Translations under genes and position numbers: made by a program | The notes under the pieces: model-generated | Told to the model about the DNA's origin: nothing | The model's database searches: none | Seen by the model: only the letters and a program-made list of their open reading frames with translations | Source: Trichuris trichiura | Taxonomy: Eukaryota; Nematoda; Enoplea; Trichinellida; Trichuridae | Direction: 5' to 3' | Length of the DNA: 64,000 nucleotides | Assembly (NCBI GenBank): GCA_037903355.1 | Contig: JBAJFE010000026.1 | Location: 620,001 to 684,000 of the forward strand | Part shown: piece by piece, positions 10,301-22,976 of the stretch | How positions within the stretch are numbered: the first letter of the stretch is position 1 | Layout: each line of letters opens with the position of its first letter

Positions 10301-13300
10301 CCCTTTTTTGAAATGCGAAGCGGCGTTCCGGCCAAACAACACCGCCATTTTTGATTTGCACTTACGAAGAAATATAGCCTTCCTATTAGGGCGTCCCAAC
10401 GATGGGACGCCCACTGCGCCATTACCATCTTTAGGCATTGGATAAACATCTGTCCGTTTTGACAAACAAAGCAACTGCCGCTCGACTGGATCGATGCGCA
10501 AGCAAAGACTCCTACGAGAAGAAAGCAGCGCCTAAAATTGAAAGAGCAATATAATTTTCATATTTGTCGTTCATGGTGACTATCAGTGCCCTGTTTGCTT
10601 AAGGGATCTGCTCGCTAGCCAACAGCGTCAAGATGTCACGCTGGCGAATGGGACCTACTCGTACAACACCCTTTTTCCTAGCGTACAGTGGATGGTCGAT
10701 GAATCTGAATCCGCTCAAAAGAAGGGAAAAAACAGTTGGTTTTCATAGAGGAAATAGGAAACTTCCATGGTAACAAGTTTCGCGAAGATGACATCGATAA
10801 GCTTCGTCGCACCAATCATTTCCGCTACAGCAACGCCCATGGCCAATTAAGGCGACCCTTCAAAGAGAAGGCGACTTGAAATAAGCTCCTTCTAATAAAA
10901 GCCCACGTTAGCGAAGTGCGCAAGTTGCCTTTTGCTAGTTCAGCTCCAAGATGATTTATCGAAGGGATAAGTGGCATTTTGCCCACGCGATCCAACGTAG
11001 GACAGAGCCATCACGAGGCTGGAATTTCTGGCTTGACAGACACGGAAAGGTTACAAAGCGCTTAAATGCGTGCACAACGAGCATTGCCCAAGAAAAGTCA
11101 AGCTAACAACGTCGACGGAAATGCGATACAATCGGATAACATGACATGCGGATACTTTGTCAATATTGCAAAGCCCACTTTGGCAAAAAGGATTATGTTT
11201 TTCAATCCCGCCTCGAACAGAGCAATTGCCTAAGGGGACCATTTTCGATTTTAAGCGGAGGCGCTGCTGCACGCCCACCTGGCGTGCTTTTGCCTACTCT
11301 TGAATTACTATACAGCCCATCTGTGGGATTCTTCAACGGCGGACGAAGTGGATAGCCGGCCGAGACCTAACGGAAGAGCGAAGGCTATTCGTGCCATATA
11401 CGAGGAGCACTTCAACGCTGCAAAACAACAATCCCCACCCAAATGGACGTTTACTCAATGGACAAAAGGCTACTAAGTTGTCCAGCCGGACTGACCAACG
11501 CCGGACACGCGTCGCCGTCGCAACCATGACCGGTCAAGTTGTAAAAAGAAGATTGTCCATCATCTTTGATCGACCCTAATGCAGGTGTCCCTTGAAGGTC
11601 GAGCTTGGTGTCGACATTGCATAAAATTTCTATAACGACAAGTACACAGCGCACAACATTCAGACCCTACCATATACAACGGCTCGACATGTGTTCATTC
11701 GCCGAATGGCAGCTGTGCGGCATATGCCAACGGGACTTGCAGGGTTCAGCGGCACGCTGAGGTTTTACTCCCAAAGGTCGACCACGCATAGCGAACACCA
11801 AAGGCTTCACTTTCGCTTAAATCAGCGACGAATAATATACGCTCCGATGGGCTATTCAAAGCTTGGACAATCGCGGTCGTTTTGCTTCGGCTGTCGCTAG
11901 TCGAGCCTAGGAGTATAGCCGCTTCTTTTCCTGCTGATGGACATCGGTCATTCCAATTGGTCATCCATTGATTGGCCAAAAAAGACAACTGGTGACGCAG
12001 TATCATCACTTTTCGCTCAGCATGGCAACCGGTCGTTCCGCGGGCGAACTGTTCGACTCTTGGGCCGTATATCCAGGTGGCCTATGGTCATCGCTCAACC
12101 GACCATCCCAAATCGCCACCTTTTTCCTTGCACAAACCCACCAAATGACACAATGAGGTTAAATGACCGCAGGTGGCAGTCGCGCGCGTAGCGTTTCCTT
12201 TGGTGCTGTCCAAAGCGCAGCATTGTTGACGACAAGTCCTAATGGTCAACGGGTGTCCGGCCGTAGGTCGACCGCGTCCAATTGCTTGCGAGCTTCGGAC
12301 ATTTGTAGCTAGGTCGAGGTTCGCCGCGGTTGCGCAAATCGACCTCCAACTTATCGTCTACCTACGACGACTCACTCAAGCGTTCCCTCCGCTTTCAGGG
12401 CGCCTACACAGACCAAGCCGGCATAGTTGGTTCCCTCCGCAAGAAACCCACACGCAATGCTTTGCGCTTCGAGAAGGAAAAGGAAGTCGACCATAAAGGA
12501 ATGGAAATGCGGTAAGTTGTCCGCCTCGTTTAGTTTTGTTAGCCTTTCGAAAACGGCCTGCTCTAACATTTCGACTTGCGATACGCCAGCCAACAACTGC
12601 GGTTGGGGCATCCAGAGATGTGAAGGGGCCAGTCGCCTTCGCTTTCTCAGACAAACAAAATTTTCTCTCCTCGTTCATTAATCACTGTCTAAACAGCGCA
12701 ATAAGCAGAAGCGGGTTAAAATCTTCCACCGCTTATTGATTCCATCGAGCATTGCTGTCAAACCGTTGGATATTTTCCAGATGAGCATACTTGCATCTTA
12801 GCTTCTCGATATCGGTTGCCCACTTTTCGCCTATTCAACTGTCGCTTTTATATCCTTACTCTGCCTGCTTTGCAGGTAAGTAATAGTACTTTTGGGACCC
12901 TAACCGTTTGTGGCTCCGCGCGGGCGCCAAACGGTATGCATATTTGCCTGCCATTCGCATAGCACACTGCGCCTTGTTTGCTCTTGAGCTTTAGCCAGTG
13001 CCGCCAAAGATGGGGATTCAAAGTAGCCGCCATCGCCCAATAGGCTTAAGCCTATATACCAATCTACCAGTTTTGTTCGCCATAAAAGGAAAAGAAAGGA
13101 AGCGTTCCCGCGGAATAAATGCGGCGCGGACCTTTCTCTAGCGTCCTCTCGGTCGAGGGGCGCAACTGTCCGACCCTGAAGTAACGAACCGACCAGTCTC
13201 CCGCCGGCTGACGAACCATCGACAGGTGCTCGTGAAGGACCGGATGCAAAAGATCTCTTATTGTAGTTTGGCGATTCGAACTTGAGGGCGGGAAACAGCA

Positions 13301-13605
13301 GCTGCTCATTATACCAATGGCCTTCTTTGAAAAGGATTCGCGTCCTCAGCTTTCGCGGCTTAAACAATGTCCAACGGCACATATCCTTCACTTCCTGTCC
13401 TCGTACATTCGATACGCCTACGCGAACTTAAATTGATCATCCTGCGCGCAGCGTCCTTCCGCTAACGGAAAACTTTTCTCCAAAGCTTCTCTCTGAAGCT
13501 ATTGCCAAAAGGAGAGAAAAAATGATTTGCAGGTTTTTAAATTTTAAAAATTTCCCGCCTTTTTTTGAATTCAAAATTAAAGCCCCACTGATAAAAAACA
13601 GCGAC

Positions 13606-13634
13606 GCTGCGTTTGGCAGAATGCCAAACGCAGC
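13606..13634. repeat. Perfect 13-bp inverted repeat, 3-nt loop
   Basis: GCTGCGTTTGGCA is followed by GAA and then its exact reverse complement. It lies in intergenic DNA with no neighbouring gene end. Confidence 0.8.
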
Positions 13635-14399
13635 ATCGGACTGTCCTGTATTGAACTGTTCGGGTCAAGTCACGAAGTTTCCATTTTTATTACAGGGAAT
13701 TTACGATCTCGCCTAGGCTGTAGTAAACGCTTCCTCGCGGAGTTGTTGCAACGCGCCGTTTACGACACTTCAAGCGAAAACGTCAAGGAGAGAGCAAATA
13801 TTTGAATAACGGCAATGAGGCCGTCCCTTCGGAGGGTCAAAGAGCCGGAAACCGCGGTGAACATAAAAAGTTAGGCGTTCGCGCCAACCGCACGTCTCCT
13901 TCGAGACGATCGTGTGTCATTAGGTCGTCAACGTCCGCTTGAGAAAGAAGTCGGCGTTTCCGGACCTCGTAGCGCGGAACGACCTGGCCTCCATCGAAGG
14001 ACGGGCAAATAGCCAACGATTCAGCCGAACGGCTATAATTGTCCGGAACCATCGCGTGCCTACAACAACAACAACAAGGCAAACAGCCTCCTTGCTCAGC
14101 CGGCTTTCTGGACCGCCATCGGTCGGCCTGCAAGCGCCCATACCCCGCGGATCATCTAAATGGAAAGTTCGCAATGGCTCTACCAGTGGGGTGCTACGCG
14201 GTTGACACCGACCTTATGCCGCCACGTTTTTCGACTACGTATAGCCGCGGGAAGTCCAAGGCAATTGACCAGATTATGAAAGGAACAGATGTAGAAGGCT
14301 GCCGCCCCCACCTGCCATAGTCACCTCGGGATGCGGACTGAATTATCCGCTTGATGGGCTAGTAAAGTACAACAAGCGCTGTTTTGGGCGTTTAAGCAT

Positions 14400-14440
14400 A
14401 AGCCAATCCAACATGGCTTAGCCCTAAGCCAAAATATATC
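14400..14440. repeat. TTAGGC-like short inverted motif cluster
   Basis: AAGCCA...TGGCTTAGCCCTAAGCC: short complementary arms built from TTAGGC-like units. It is similar in content to the hairpins at 6672 and 39535. Confidence 0.4.
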
Positions 14441-15566
14441 AGTCCTGCAGGCATACGCCAATGGCGCGTTGTCGCTGCATAGGAAAATGCAGATTCAAGC
14501 TGTCAAGCTTTCTAGTCCTCATTGTCTGCTCGAAAAATGACTGGCTGCACTTTAGGGAGCCTTAGTACCTTCGGTTGTATTACGCGTTCAACATCCTCTT
14601 TACACGATTAAAATAGGATCTCTTTTCAACTTTCACGTTGCAGCGGAAAGAAGCGTGTTTCTTCGAAATTTACGAGCCCGCGCCGCTTTTAACTTTGCTT
14701 TATGGAGCACAGTTGAAGAAAACATTCCAGAGGCAATCAGCCATTTCCCTTCGCTTTTGCTAAGCACGAATGTCCATTCAACTTTTCGCCATCCCGTCAT
14801 TTACGGTAAAAAAAAGTGCGTAAATTTTGAATGGGCTCATCCGAGGGAAAAGGGCAGCATTTTCGGGATTAGCACTGCACGCTTACTTCATAGCACCTTT
14901 TTTTCTGTCAGCTTCTATGCTCTAACGTAGATAGGGATAATTTTTAATATATTTCGTGCCTACTTGATTCGCAAACAAATTTCGCTAGCCTACATATTAA
15001 ATAGGCGATAACGGAAATAAAAACTTCAGCCTGAGCTGGATAGGAAGTTTTAAATTCTGCATTCCACAGCTTGGAAAGCCTGCTATATCCATGGGATGAC
15101 GCCGCGTAAACAGATGGTCTAAGGGGCAGCGAGTATTCGTCCTTCGTCAAGTGTTGACCCCGACCTCGCCTCTTGTGGTCGCAGTTGTCAGGCCAAGTCA
15201 TTACCGGAAGTTGAAATGACCAATCCTTCTCGCCCGATAGGTTCAAAATAGGCTGCCTTTTCCCATGGGCGAATTAAAACGGCAAAAAGGGCAGCCATTC
15301 AACAGTTCCGCGTCGCAACGTTTAAACACTTGATTGCTCGTCAACTTTCAAACGTGAATCAATCCTGTCGCCAAAGGGTGTTTCGGGATTTTGCTTTTCA
15401 ATGAAAAGTTGCTTTTTAAGAGTTGTGCGATCTTTGTGGTCACCTTTTGTTACTCGTCGAATTTATTGTCCTTACGCCTATGAACGATTGAAAATAGGGC
15501 ACGTCCAAAATCATAACGCCAACATTGCACGATCCGACTCCTCAAAGACGAAAACAAGTTTCGGCA

Positions 15567-15580
15567 TCGCGCGCGCGCGC
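15567..15580. repeat. (CG)n dinucleotide run
   Basis: About seven CG/GC dinucleotides in a row within intergenic DNA. Confidence 0.7.
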
Positions 15581-16672
15581 TTCAACAATGTGACCTTCGC
15601 CTCGAAGCGCTAAAGAACAGTGCAATGAATGACTTGCTGCATAGCATTGCAACGGATTTGAAGAAGTACAGCGATTGTCATCCTTAGTTTTTTTTCACAG
15701 AGAAAAACTGCCTTTTTTGGGTAGCAACAAGTCGGTACGACTCAAGTAAACTTACGAATCGCTTTGTAAAAGTTGAACGCTGTAAAAATGCTACTTTTCC
15801 TTAGATAAATCATTAAAGGCACACTGTTATTGAATTTGCCAACGATCTTAAGTACTTGCGAGACGAAGCGTCGCTTAGCGTTGACAGAGCAAAGTCAGTT
15901 GACTCAAAGTAAGCGAATAGCGTTGGGCAGATAAAGAAGTTTGATAACATTCCGCTCATTCGTCTAATCTCTTACTACGTTTGGTGGAAAATAAAAAAAA
16001 ACAACATTGAGCTGTCCTCGAAAAGCGACGTGACATGTTGCCTTTGTCATCAGGTTGTTCCGTAACAAATAAAATAAAAACTTGCTCGCCCGTCCGGATA
16101 AGCCTGTTCTTTTAACAAAGTTGGCGCGAAACCTGGATCCCAACTGCTACCATTCCCTCTAAGAGAGACAGAGAGAGAAAGCGCAAAGTCGGCTTTGTCT
16201 AAAGGAGGTTCTCCAACTCGGCTGCCTGCAAGCATTTTTGAAAGTTTTCGCGCGACCACAATAGCAACGTCCTTTTTGATCCGCAAAAGTTACGATTCCG
16301 CTTCGAAAAGAAAAAAAAACTGAATCAACTACCGGCCTTCGCGCGACAACGATGGCCTATGGAAAAGGACATTCGTCATCGCGCAAACCGCTTAGCCCCT
16401 ATTCGTCAGTTTGGTCGACCGACCGATATAAACATATAGCAGCCAAAATGTCCTCGGTCAAAAAGCCTATTGCTCCATTGTCATATTGGTCGTTCATCCT
16501 ATTTGCCTTCTTTCAGACTCCGTCTACCGGGTAAACACGAATCGCCTTTACCAAAAGGACATTCCAGGTAGGCCCACTGCTTATTGTTGAAAAGAGGGAG
16601 TGCCCAGGGTAGGGCCCAACCGATGATCATATATCTTCGTCTGAGCCATCCGACATGCATCATTTTTTGCAG

Positions 16673-19600
16673 AAGGAAGTCGGGCGCTGATCACAGTTGA
16701 ATTATACCGCGATTGTGCAACCAACTGGGGCATAGGCATTTCCGGAGGAACAGACCGCGGCTACAAGCCGTTCATTTCCTGCATACGGGCGGGAAGCATC
16801 GCCGACAGGTAGCTGACCAATCCTTGCTCGCCCTAAATCACCGTCGTCGATGCCCTTTTAAGGTGCGACAGTCTGCTCGTCGGCGATCGGATACTTGAGG
16901 TGAACGGAATACGAGTAGCCACTTTGTCGCACAATGAAATTTTGAATCTTCTAAAAAACGCGGGCGAGAAAATCGTCCTTTCGTTGGCCTACAACCTGAA
17001 CGATCTGCGTAAGTTCTTCGCGCCAAACATGGCGTTATATCTCACAGTGTTTTCCTTTTTAGGTTTTGCGTCTGTGCGCAACTGCGTGTCCAAAACATTC
17101 GAGCTCAAGTTAGACAAAGAAGAGCGTAGTTTGGGTTTTGTAGTACGAGGCGGCTGTCACGAAAATCGTTCCATACCGCCAACAATAGTTCACATACGAC
17201 CTGGCGGTCCGGCGGATAGGTATACCCACTATGGCATCATCGCCCACTACAAATACCTCCGTTTTCCAGAGATGGTCGTCTACGCATTGGCGATCGTCTG
17301 ACTTCCGTAAATGGCAATGACGTTAGGCAACTCAGCTTGAACAGTCTTCAAGATTTGCTTAAAAAGGCAACAGGCACTACGCGCTTGCAAATCCACTACG
17401 ATGCGCTTGTGATTGGTAAGCCGATTCGGCGTTTTGTTGATCTAAAAAACTAGTTTTCATTTTGCCAACAGAATCCATGAAAAATAGCAGTCGTCCGCTT
17501 TTGCTACAGATCGAAAAGCCACCGGGAAGCGATTTGGGTCTCAAATTGCAGCCGGTCGACGAAGGCAAGTGTTCGTCCTCGAAAAGCTTTCGAATAAGCG
17601 ACGTGGTCGCCGGAACCATTGCTGACAGGTAATTCAACATTTCCTCGGCACGGCGTCGAGTCGAGATGAAAGTTGTCTTTCAAAATTATTGATGCGCAAC
17701 GATTTTTCAGGTGCGGTGCCTTTAGCGTCGGCGACGAACTGCTTTCCGTCGACGGCATTTCGCTTCAACTTTCCACGTCCGCCGAGGTGCAACAGCTGCT
17801 GAAAGGAGGTGCCAAGTCCAAAATCACCGTTGAAATACAACCCAAAAGGGCCAAAGCGTCTTCCAAGCCACCCCAGGCAGCCGGAAATGACCACACAGGT
17901 GGATGATGCCCAAAAAAAGCAAAGGCTAATTTGCATACGCCTTATTCTTTTTCCAGCAAAGCCCAGTCGAGTTGAATTGCAGCACTCGTCAAGCGGATAC
18001 ACGGAAATTGTTAAGGAAAAAGGGAAAACTGCAACCGATTCCGGTCTTGGCTCGTGCTCAACATCGCCAGGTATCATTGCGTGCATTCCAAGCTAATCGC
18101 GGCGGAGTAGGAATTGCGTGCCAGTCGAACGTAACTTTTGAGGGATGCGTCGCAGGTGACATAAATGCGCAAATGCTGACAGGTGATCAGGCGACAACAT
18201 GTTCCCTCGGCAGACTTGCCTCTTCGTTGTTCCAATGAAAAGTTGTAACTGCTGTCGAGGGCGCTCCAGCTTTCTTCTATTTTAACCAGGCACGCTAGCA
18301 GCGTCCCTGTCTGTCTGTCGGGCGACTGCAATACCTATGCCTTAAGGTCCACTCGCTATAGGCTATTCCTATTGTCTTGTACAGCAATGTCGGTTACAAA
18401 TGTTTAAGTTATGCTTTCAATATACCGGAATCGCCGGTGTAGCCTCTGTCAGTAAGTGACGCATAAGCATTCCGTCACAAGAACAACTGGTTTCAGGTGT
18501 AGTTACAACTGATGGTGGCCCTTTGTAGGTTCAGTTGCTGCGTCGATCAGCGGTTTACCATACGGGCAAATATGTCGTAGCGAAGCCATGGAAGTGGTCC
18601 TCAATTGCGGATTTCGAGGTGGCTACGGTCTAGTCTTCCATCGGTATCACATGTTGGCGGATTGCGAAAATGCTCCACTCTTTGTTTCTTACATTGAAAA
18701 GGGCAGCCCCGCCGAAAAGTAATCCCATAAAATAATAGCGTTTATGCAAATTTTACTTTCGACTTTTTGCTTTGCAGATGCGGACTGCTGCAGGTCGGCG
18801 ACCGCGCCCTATCTCTTAACGATTGGTGTACCGAGCTTGGCACAGCCGACGAGGCGAACCAAATGATAAAGCAAATGAGCGGCCCACTTACTCTCACAAT
18901 TGAATTCGACGTCATCGGTATAAAGTTGTTCTCCCTGTTAGGGTTCAAAGTTGAATATGCAAATTATTCAAGAATCCGTTCTGCCGAACTGCGGAGTTTT
19001 CACGGTAAAGTTGGCTAAGCGCAACCAACATTTGGGACTCCTAATACGCGGTCCTACCAGCTACGGTAAAGGAGAAGCCGTAGTGGTAAGCGATGTTGAA
19101 ATTGGCAGTGTCGCCTACAGGTAAAAAAAAAAGCAATATGCAAATGTGCCCCATGATAATTGTTTGACAGATGCGGAACGGTACAACCTGGTGATCAACT
19201 GTTGGCCATAGACAACATACCGCTGGATACTTGTACTGTAGAGGAGGCTATCCGCCTGCTGCAGAGGTCTAGCGATGTTGTCAAGTTGAGAGTGAAAAAA
19301 TACTGCAGTTCTTGCGAAGGAGCTGAGACTAGTCCTCATACGGTTGTCTACTCAATTGAGGTCAATCGTAAAGGCAATCCCTTGGGTATTAGCATAGCCA
19401 CTACGGACGACCATCCAGGCCACGTAGTGGTATCTCAGCTAACGCCAGGTGGACTTGCAGAAAAGTGAGCCCTCCTGAAATTATTAACCGCCACTTATAT
19501 ATTATTTCAACGCATAGGACCGCTGCTATACATGTGGGTGATCGCTTGCTGGCCATAAACAATATTTCACTGGAAAGACAGCCGCTACAAGAAGTTCTGC

Positions 19601-22600
19601 ACCTTCTACAGCAGGCTGGAGACACGATTGTCCTGAAGATAGGACGAAATCTGCAGGATCGCATGCGGACCACCCAATTGCCAAGCTACAGCCTGGATTG
19701 CGGTTATCACAGGGTAAGTAGATTCGAATTTGCTTTGTAAAATTGCAACAGTACCATAAAAGGGCGTCATTACTGCTTTGTGATAAAAGAACGATGTTCT
19801 AATGCTAAGTATACCCCTGGCGTTCTTTCGTCATATTCAACGGTGAATAGAAATAAGGGAGAAACAACGCTCATCGTTTATTTACGCTTGTAGCTTAACC
19901 TTCCTTAGAGAAGTTTCCAATTATGTACAATGAAGTCGCTACGCTAAATTTATTTCATTCGCTGTAGGCAAGTTTTTTTGGAAAACGTTGGTAAACCAAA
20001 AGAAAGAAAAGAAGCGCTTTCGTAAGCGCCTCAAACGCTAAGTGCATAAAGTCGCAACTGCGCTTTCAATACGGATAAACACATCAAATAATGGGATCTG
20101 GTGCTCTTCACTTCTTCAAATAGCGGCTGCCGGCTTAGTTCACGCGTACATTCCTCTCTACTGCTTCGTAGCAAAAGTTAAACTTGGATACGACGGGTGA
20201 AACCAAGAGTTTATACTACGTAAGCAGATGTGAAGAATAAAACGTGTCCCATATGGCAGTAGCCTAATTAAAGCACCTCTAAAGCCCGTAAATCAAGGAA
20301 ATGCTATTTGAGAAGGACTTTTTGATTAACCAAATGTTCCTATTAATATGACAATTGCAATTATCGCATAAGCTATATTAACCAAGCGGCTTAGCCGGAA
20401 GTCACTAGCGCATCTGTGCTTTTCTATTGTCAATGGCCTTTGAACAAACCCTAATTGTAGGCACAATGGCTGAAGACGTAAGTTGAAGGCTCGTGTTGGT
20501 CTCAAGTGCCCATATGGCAGCTCATATCCCACTCCATCAATAAGTCAACGAGTGCTTGAGCATTGAAAGCTCTTACAGTTCGCGAAAAGGAGCGAAAGCC
20601 AAATCACACCTTCGTTGACTCAGTTTCGATAGTTTTAGTTCAAAATAGCATAGAGGTACTTACCCATGAGGACAGATCCCAGCGAAGGGCAAAAAAGACC
20701 ACAAATCGTTTATGGAGTTCTGTCAATAAGTTCAGTAGCTATAACTCGCAACCAGACCTTAACAACAATGCGTTTAAGTTCGGAACAGAAGAAATGCAAC
20801 TGTACTGTCATACCGTAAGGACAGAAAGTTCCGGTCGGTCAAAAAGCCGCGCAGTCATCATTTGATCGGTTCGGAACTTAATTTAACCAAAAGTCTAAAT
20901 TTATCAGCAGAAAATAAAATTGCCAAGGTTCCAACAGAACTCTTATTTGGGCTTCCCAAAGAAAACGCTAGTTGGGAACTACATGATTCTCAGGTTCAGT
21001 TGGGTTCCCGGCAATTTTCTAACCTGACGCGACCGCGCGGATCCTTAAAAACGGGTTAAAAGCAATTGCGAAGTAACGGGAGCTTTTCGGAGACAGATGA
21101 TTGGAAAGATGCAAAACTCGTAACATAACAAAAACTTGTTGAATGAGCAACCCCGTTTTAGACCGAAACATGAGTTAATATGTGCAAGTAAAGGATTTGG
21201 AACGGGATTTTTTTATTACAGCAACGGCAGCGTGGGCAAATACGCCGCAACAATTTCATAAGCAAAATTTGTGTACGTGACTGCAGCAGGACGTTGTAAC
21301 TTTTTGCTTTGATCCCTGTAGGCAGTTTTATATGCCTTATTTCAACGGCGTATTGAATTTTATGATATAACATTGCGCCAATAATTTTCGATACTTTTGT
21401 ACTTGCATACAGTTTACTGTATCATATTTCCTTAGTACTTTCCAGCAGAGCATGCCCATCTTATTTTTTAAAAAGCTTTTTCTACATCTGCCGTCGTTAT
21501 ATCGTCTGATGATTGTTTTATTCGTTTAATCGGTATTATTAATTTTCTTGATGCTTAAAGAGAGGAAGCCATACAATATATGCGGTCGATGTCTGTTATT
21601 TATGCTTAAGATTTCAAGTGAAAAACTATGTACGCCAGTTCAGAGTGTCGACAGCGCTGTCGAGTCGTTAGACGAATGCCCAATTGGAGATCACTTCCCG
21701 CATATTGTCGCTAAGATTTCCAACTCTTCATTAGCCAGCGCTAACGCAGAAGCACTGGTTCACGAAGGTGGGAAACTTCTATCGCTTTTCTATGCATATT
21801 CACTTACTCTTCCTTATCAGGTCATCGTCTGCGTAATGCATTAGAATCGATGAAAATAGCTCCCGACGCGAGTGACTTAGGTCAAAGCAAAGAAGGATCA
21901 AAGCGCGTTTCCCAAGGGGATCCCAGCTTGAGGGAATGGTAACGTATATTTAAAAAATAAGCGACTGCTTTTTGACAGTGTTGCTTTTTAACAGGAATAA
22001 AGTGCTCGAAGCGCTTGAATCAATTGGCGAACCGGAAAGTTTGCAAAAGTTGGAGCATACAATTCTTTCGGGCGGAGTTCCATGCGTAAATGTGTCTTCG
22101 AATGTTCCTATTCCACCTCCGCCAATGCCAAAAGTGGGCAATGAACCGCAGCAATCAAAGTACGCCACGAATACTATACTGAAACGTCCTATTTGCCAGT
22201 TATCAAAAGTTAGCTATTCATCAAGTACAAATGGGCTGAAGGAAGCTGACAAAGGGCTTCTCAGCGTCAAATGCACCGACTCGTCGCATCATCATGTCAC
22301 TATAGAATCGAAAGATTCAAATGCGGTTGCGCATTACGAACATGTAACCTATGCGCCTAGAATGAGCGCGGGAACATCCGCTGGCCAGAAAATAGTCGAA
22401 AGAAGCAAAGAAGCATCAACAACGTCCTTGGTAACAACAAATACAGTGTTGACGGTAAACACGAATGGAAGCTCGGAAGCAAAGCCGTCCAGAGCTTACG
22501 AACTTCATAGGGTCATTCTTGAGAAGGATGTGGACAACAATGACTTTGGTTTTTCCATATCCGACGGAGCCGAACAAAAAGGCGTTTTTGTTCATGAGCT

Positions 22601-22881
22601 TCGTCCTGGTGGCCCTGCAGAGCGGTCTGGAAATGTTTTCCCATTCGATAGAATACTAAAGGTATGCTCTACGGGATGCGTAATTTGACAACTGCTTAAA
22701 ATGCCACTTTTTTGCTCAGGTTAACGAAGTGAACATCCAGGACATTGACTGCATGCTAACGGCTCCACTGTTAGCTTCCTGCGGCAATCGGGTGGAACTT
22801 TTGCTGAGACGAGTTGCAATTGTGAACGGAACTACAATACGCGACAATAGATATTGTTGCCATAAGTCAACCGCCGACTGA
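16673..22881 (+). CDS. GRIP-type scaffold with seven PDZ domains
   Basis: Homologue of glutamate-receptor-interacting protein, a synaptic and trafficking scaffold that binds C-termini of membrane receptors. All seven PDZ domains occur in GRIP order. PDZ1 is at 16673-17008 ([31 protein letters not shown]). PDZ2 is at 17063-17415 ([17 protein letters not shown]). PDZ3 is at 17472-17870 ([18 protein letters not shown]). PDZ4 is at 18529-18917 ([15 protein letters not shown]). PDZ5 is at 18973-19290. PDZ6 is at about 19330-19713 ([19 protein letters not shown]). PDZ7 is at 22490-22850 ([18 protein letters not shown]). The long PDZ6-7 linker contains exons near 20580-20817 and 21611-21770, including [12 protein letters not shown], which matches a conserved GRIP linker motif. 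The initiator exon is not identified and must lie upstream of 16673. The 3' end is taken at the TGA at 22879-22881; a GTGAAC...TTTAG intron could instead give an end at 22976. Confidence 0.9.
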
Positions 22882-22976
22882 TTTAGCAGAATGAGTTGGA
22901 AACCGCTTCTGGCAGAAAATGTTCCCTCCGTCAAACGGTCGCATTCTACGAATGGTCCGACAGATCGACGAGCTGA

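Larger units (their letters stand above)
7356..16672. other. Long gene-poor interval upstream of the GRIP gene
   Basis: More than 9 kb without a gene I can recognise. The part from about 11 to 14.4 kb looks more GC-rich and carries overlapping open frames of 60-160 codons on both strands (largest 12900-13391, -). None matches a known family, shows transposase, reverse-transcriptase or helicase motifs, or has conserved splice partners. It may hold the 5' exons and regulatory DNA of the GRIP gene, decayed mobile DNA, or simple intergenic sequence. Small repeats inside it are listed separately. Confidence 0.55.

Noticed and set aside
11146..11355. Cys-x2-Cys open frame (CQYCKAHFGKKDY) suggesting a zinc finger
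   Set aside because: Only one Cys pair with no properly spaced His/Cys partners; isolated in non-coding DNA.
12900..13391. 163-codon minus-strand open frame in the GC-rich intergenic core
   Set aside because: No recognisable domain, low-complexity composition, and overlapping frames of similar length on both strands suggest base composition rather than coding.
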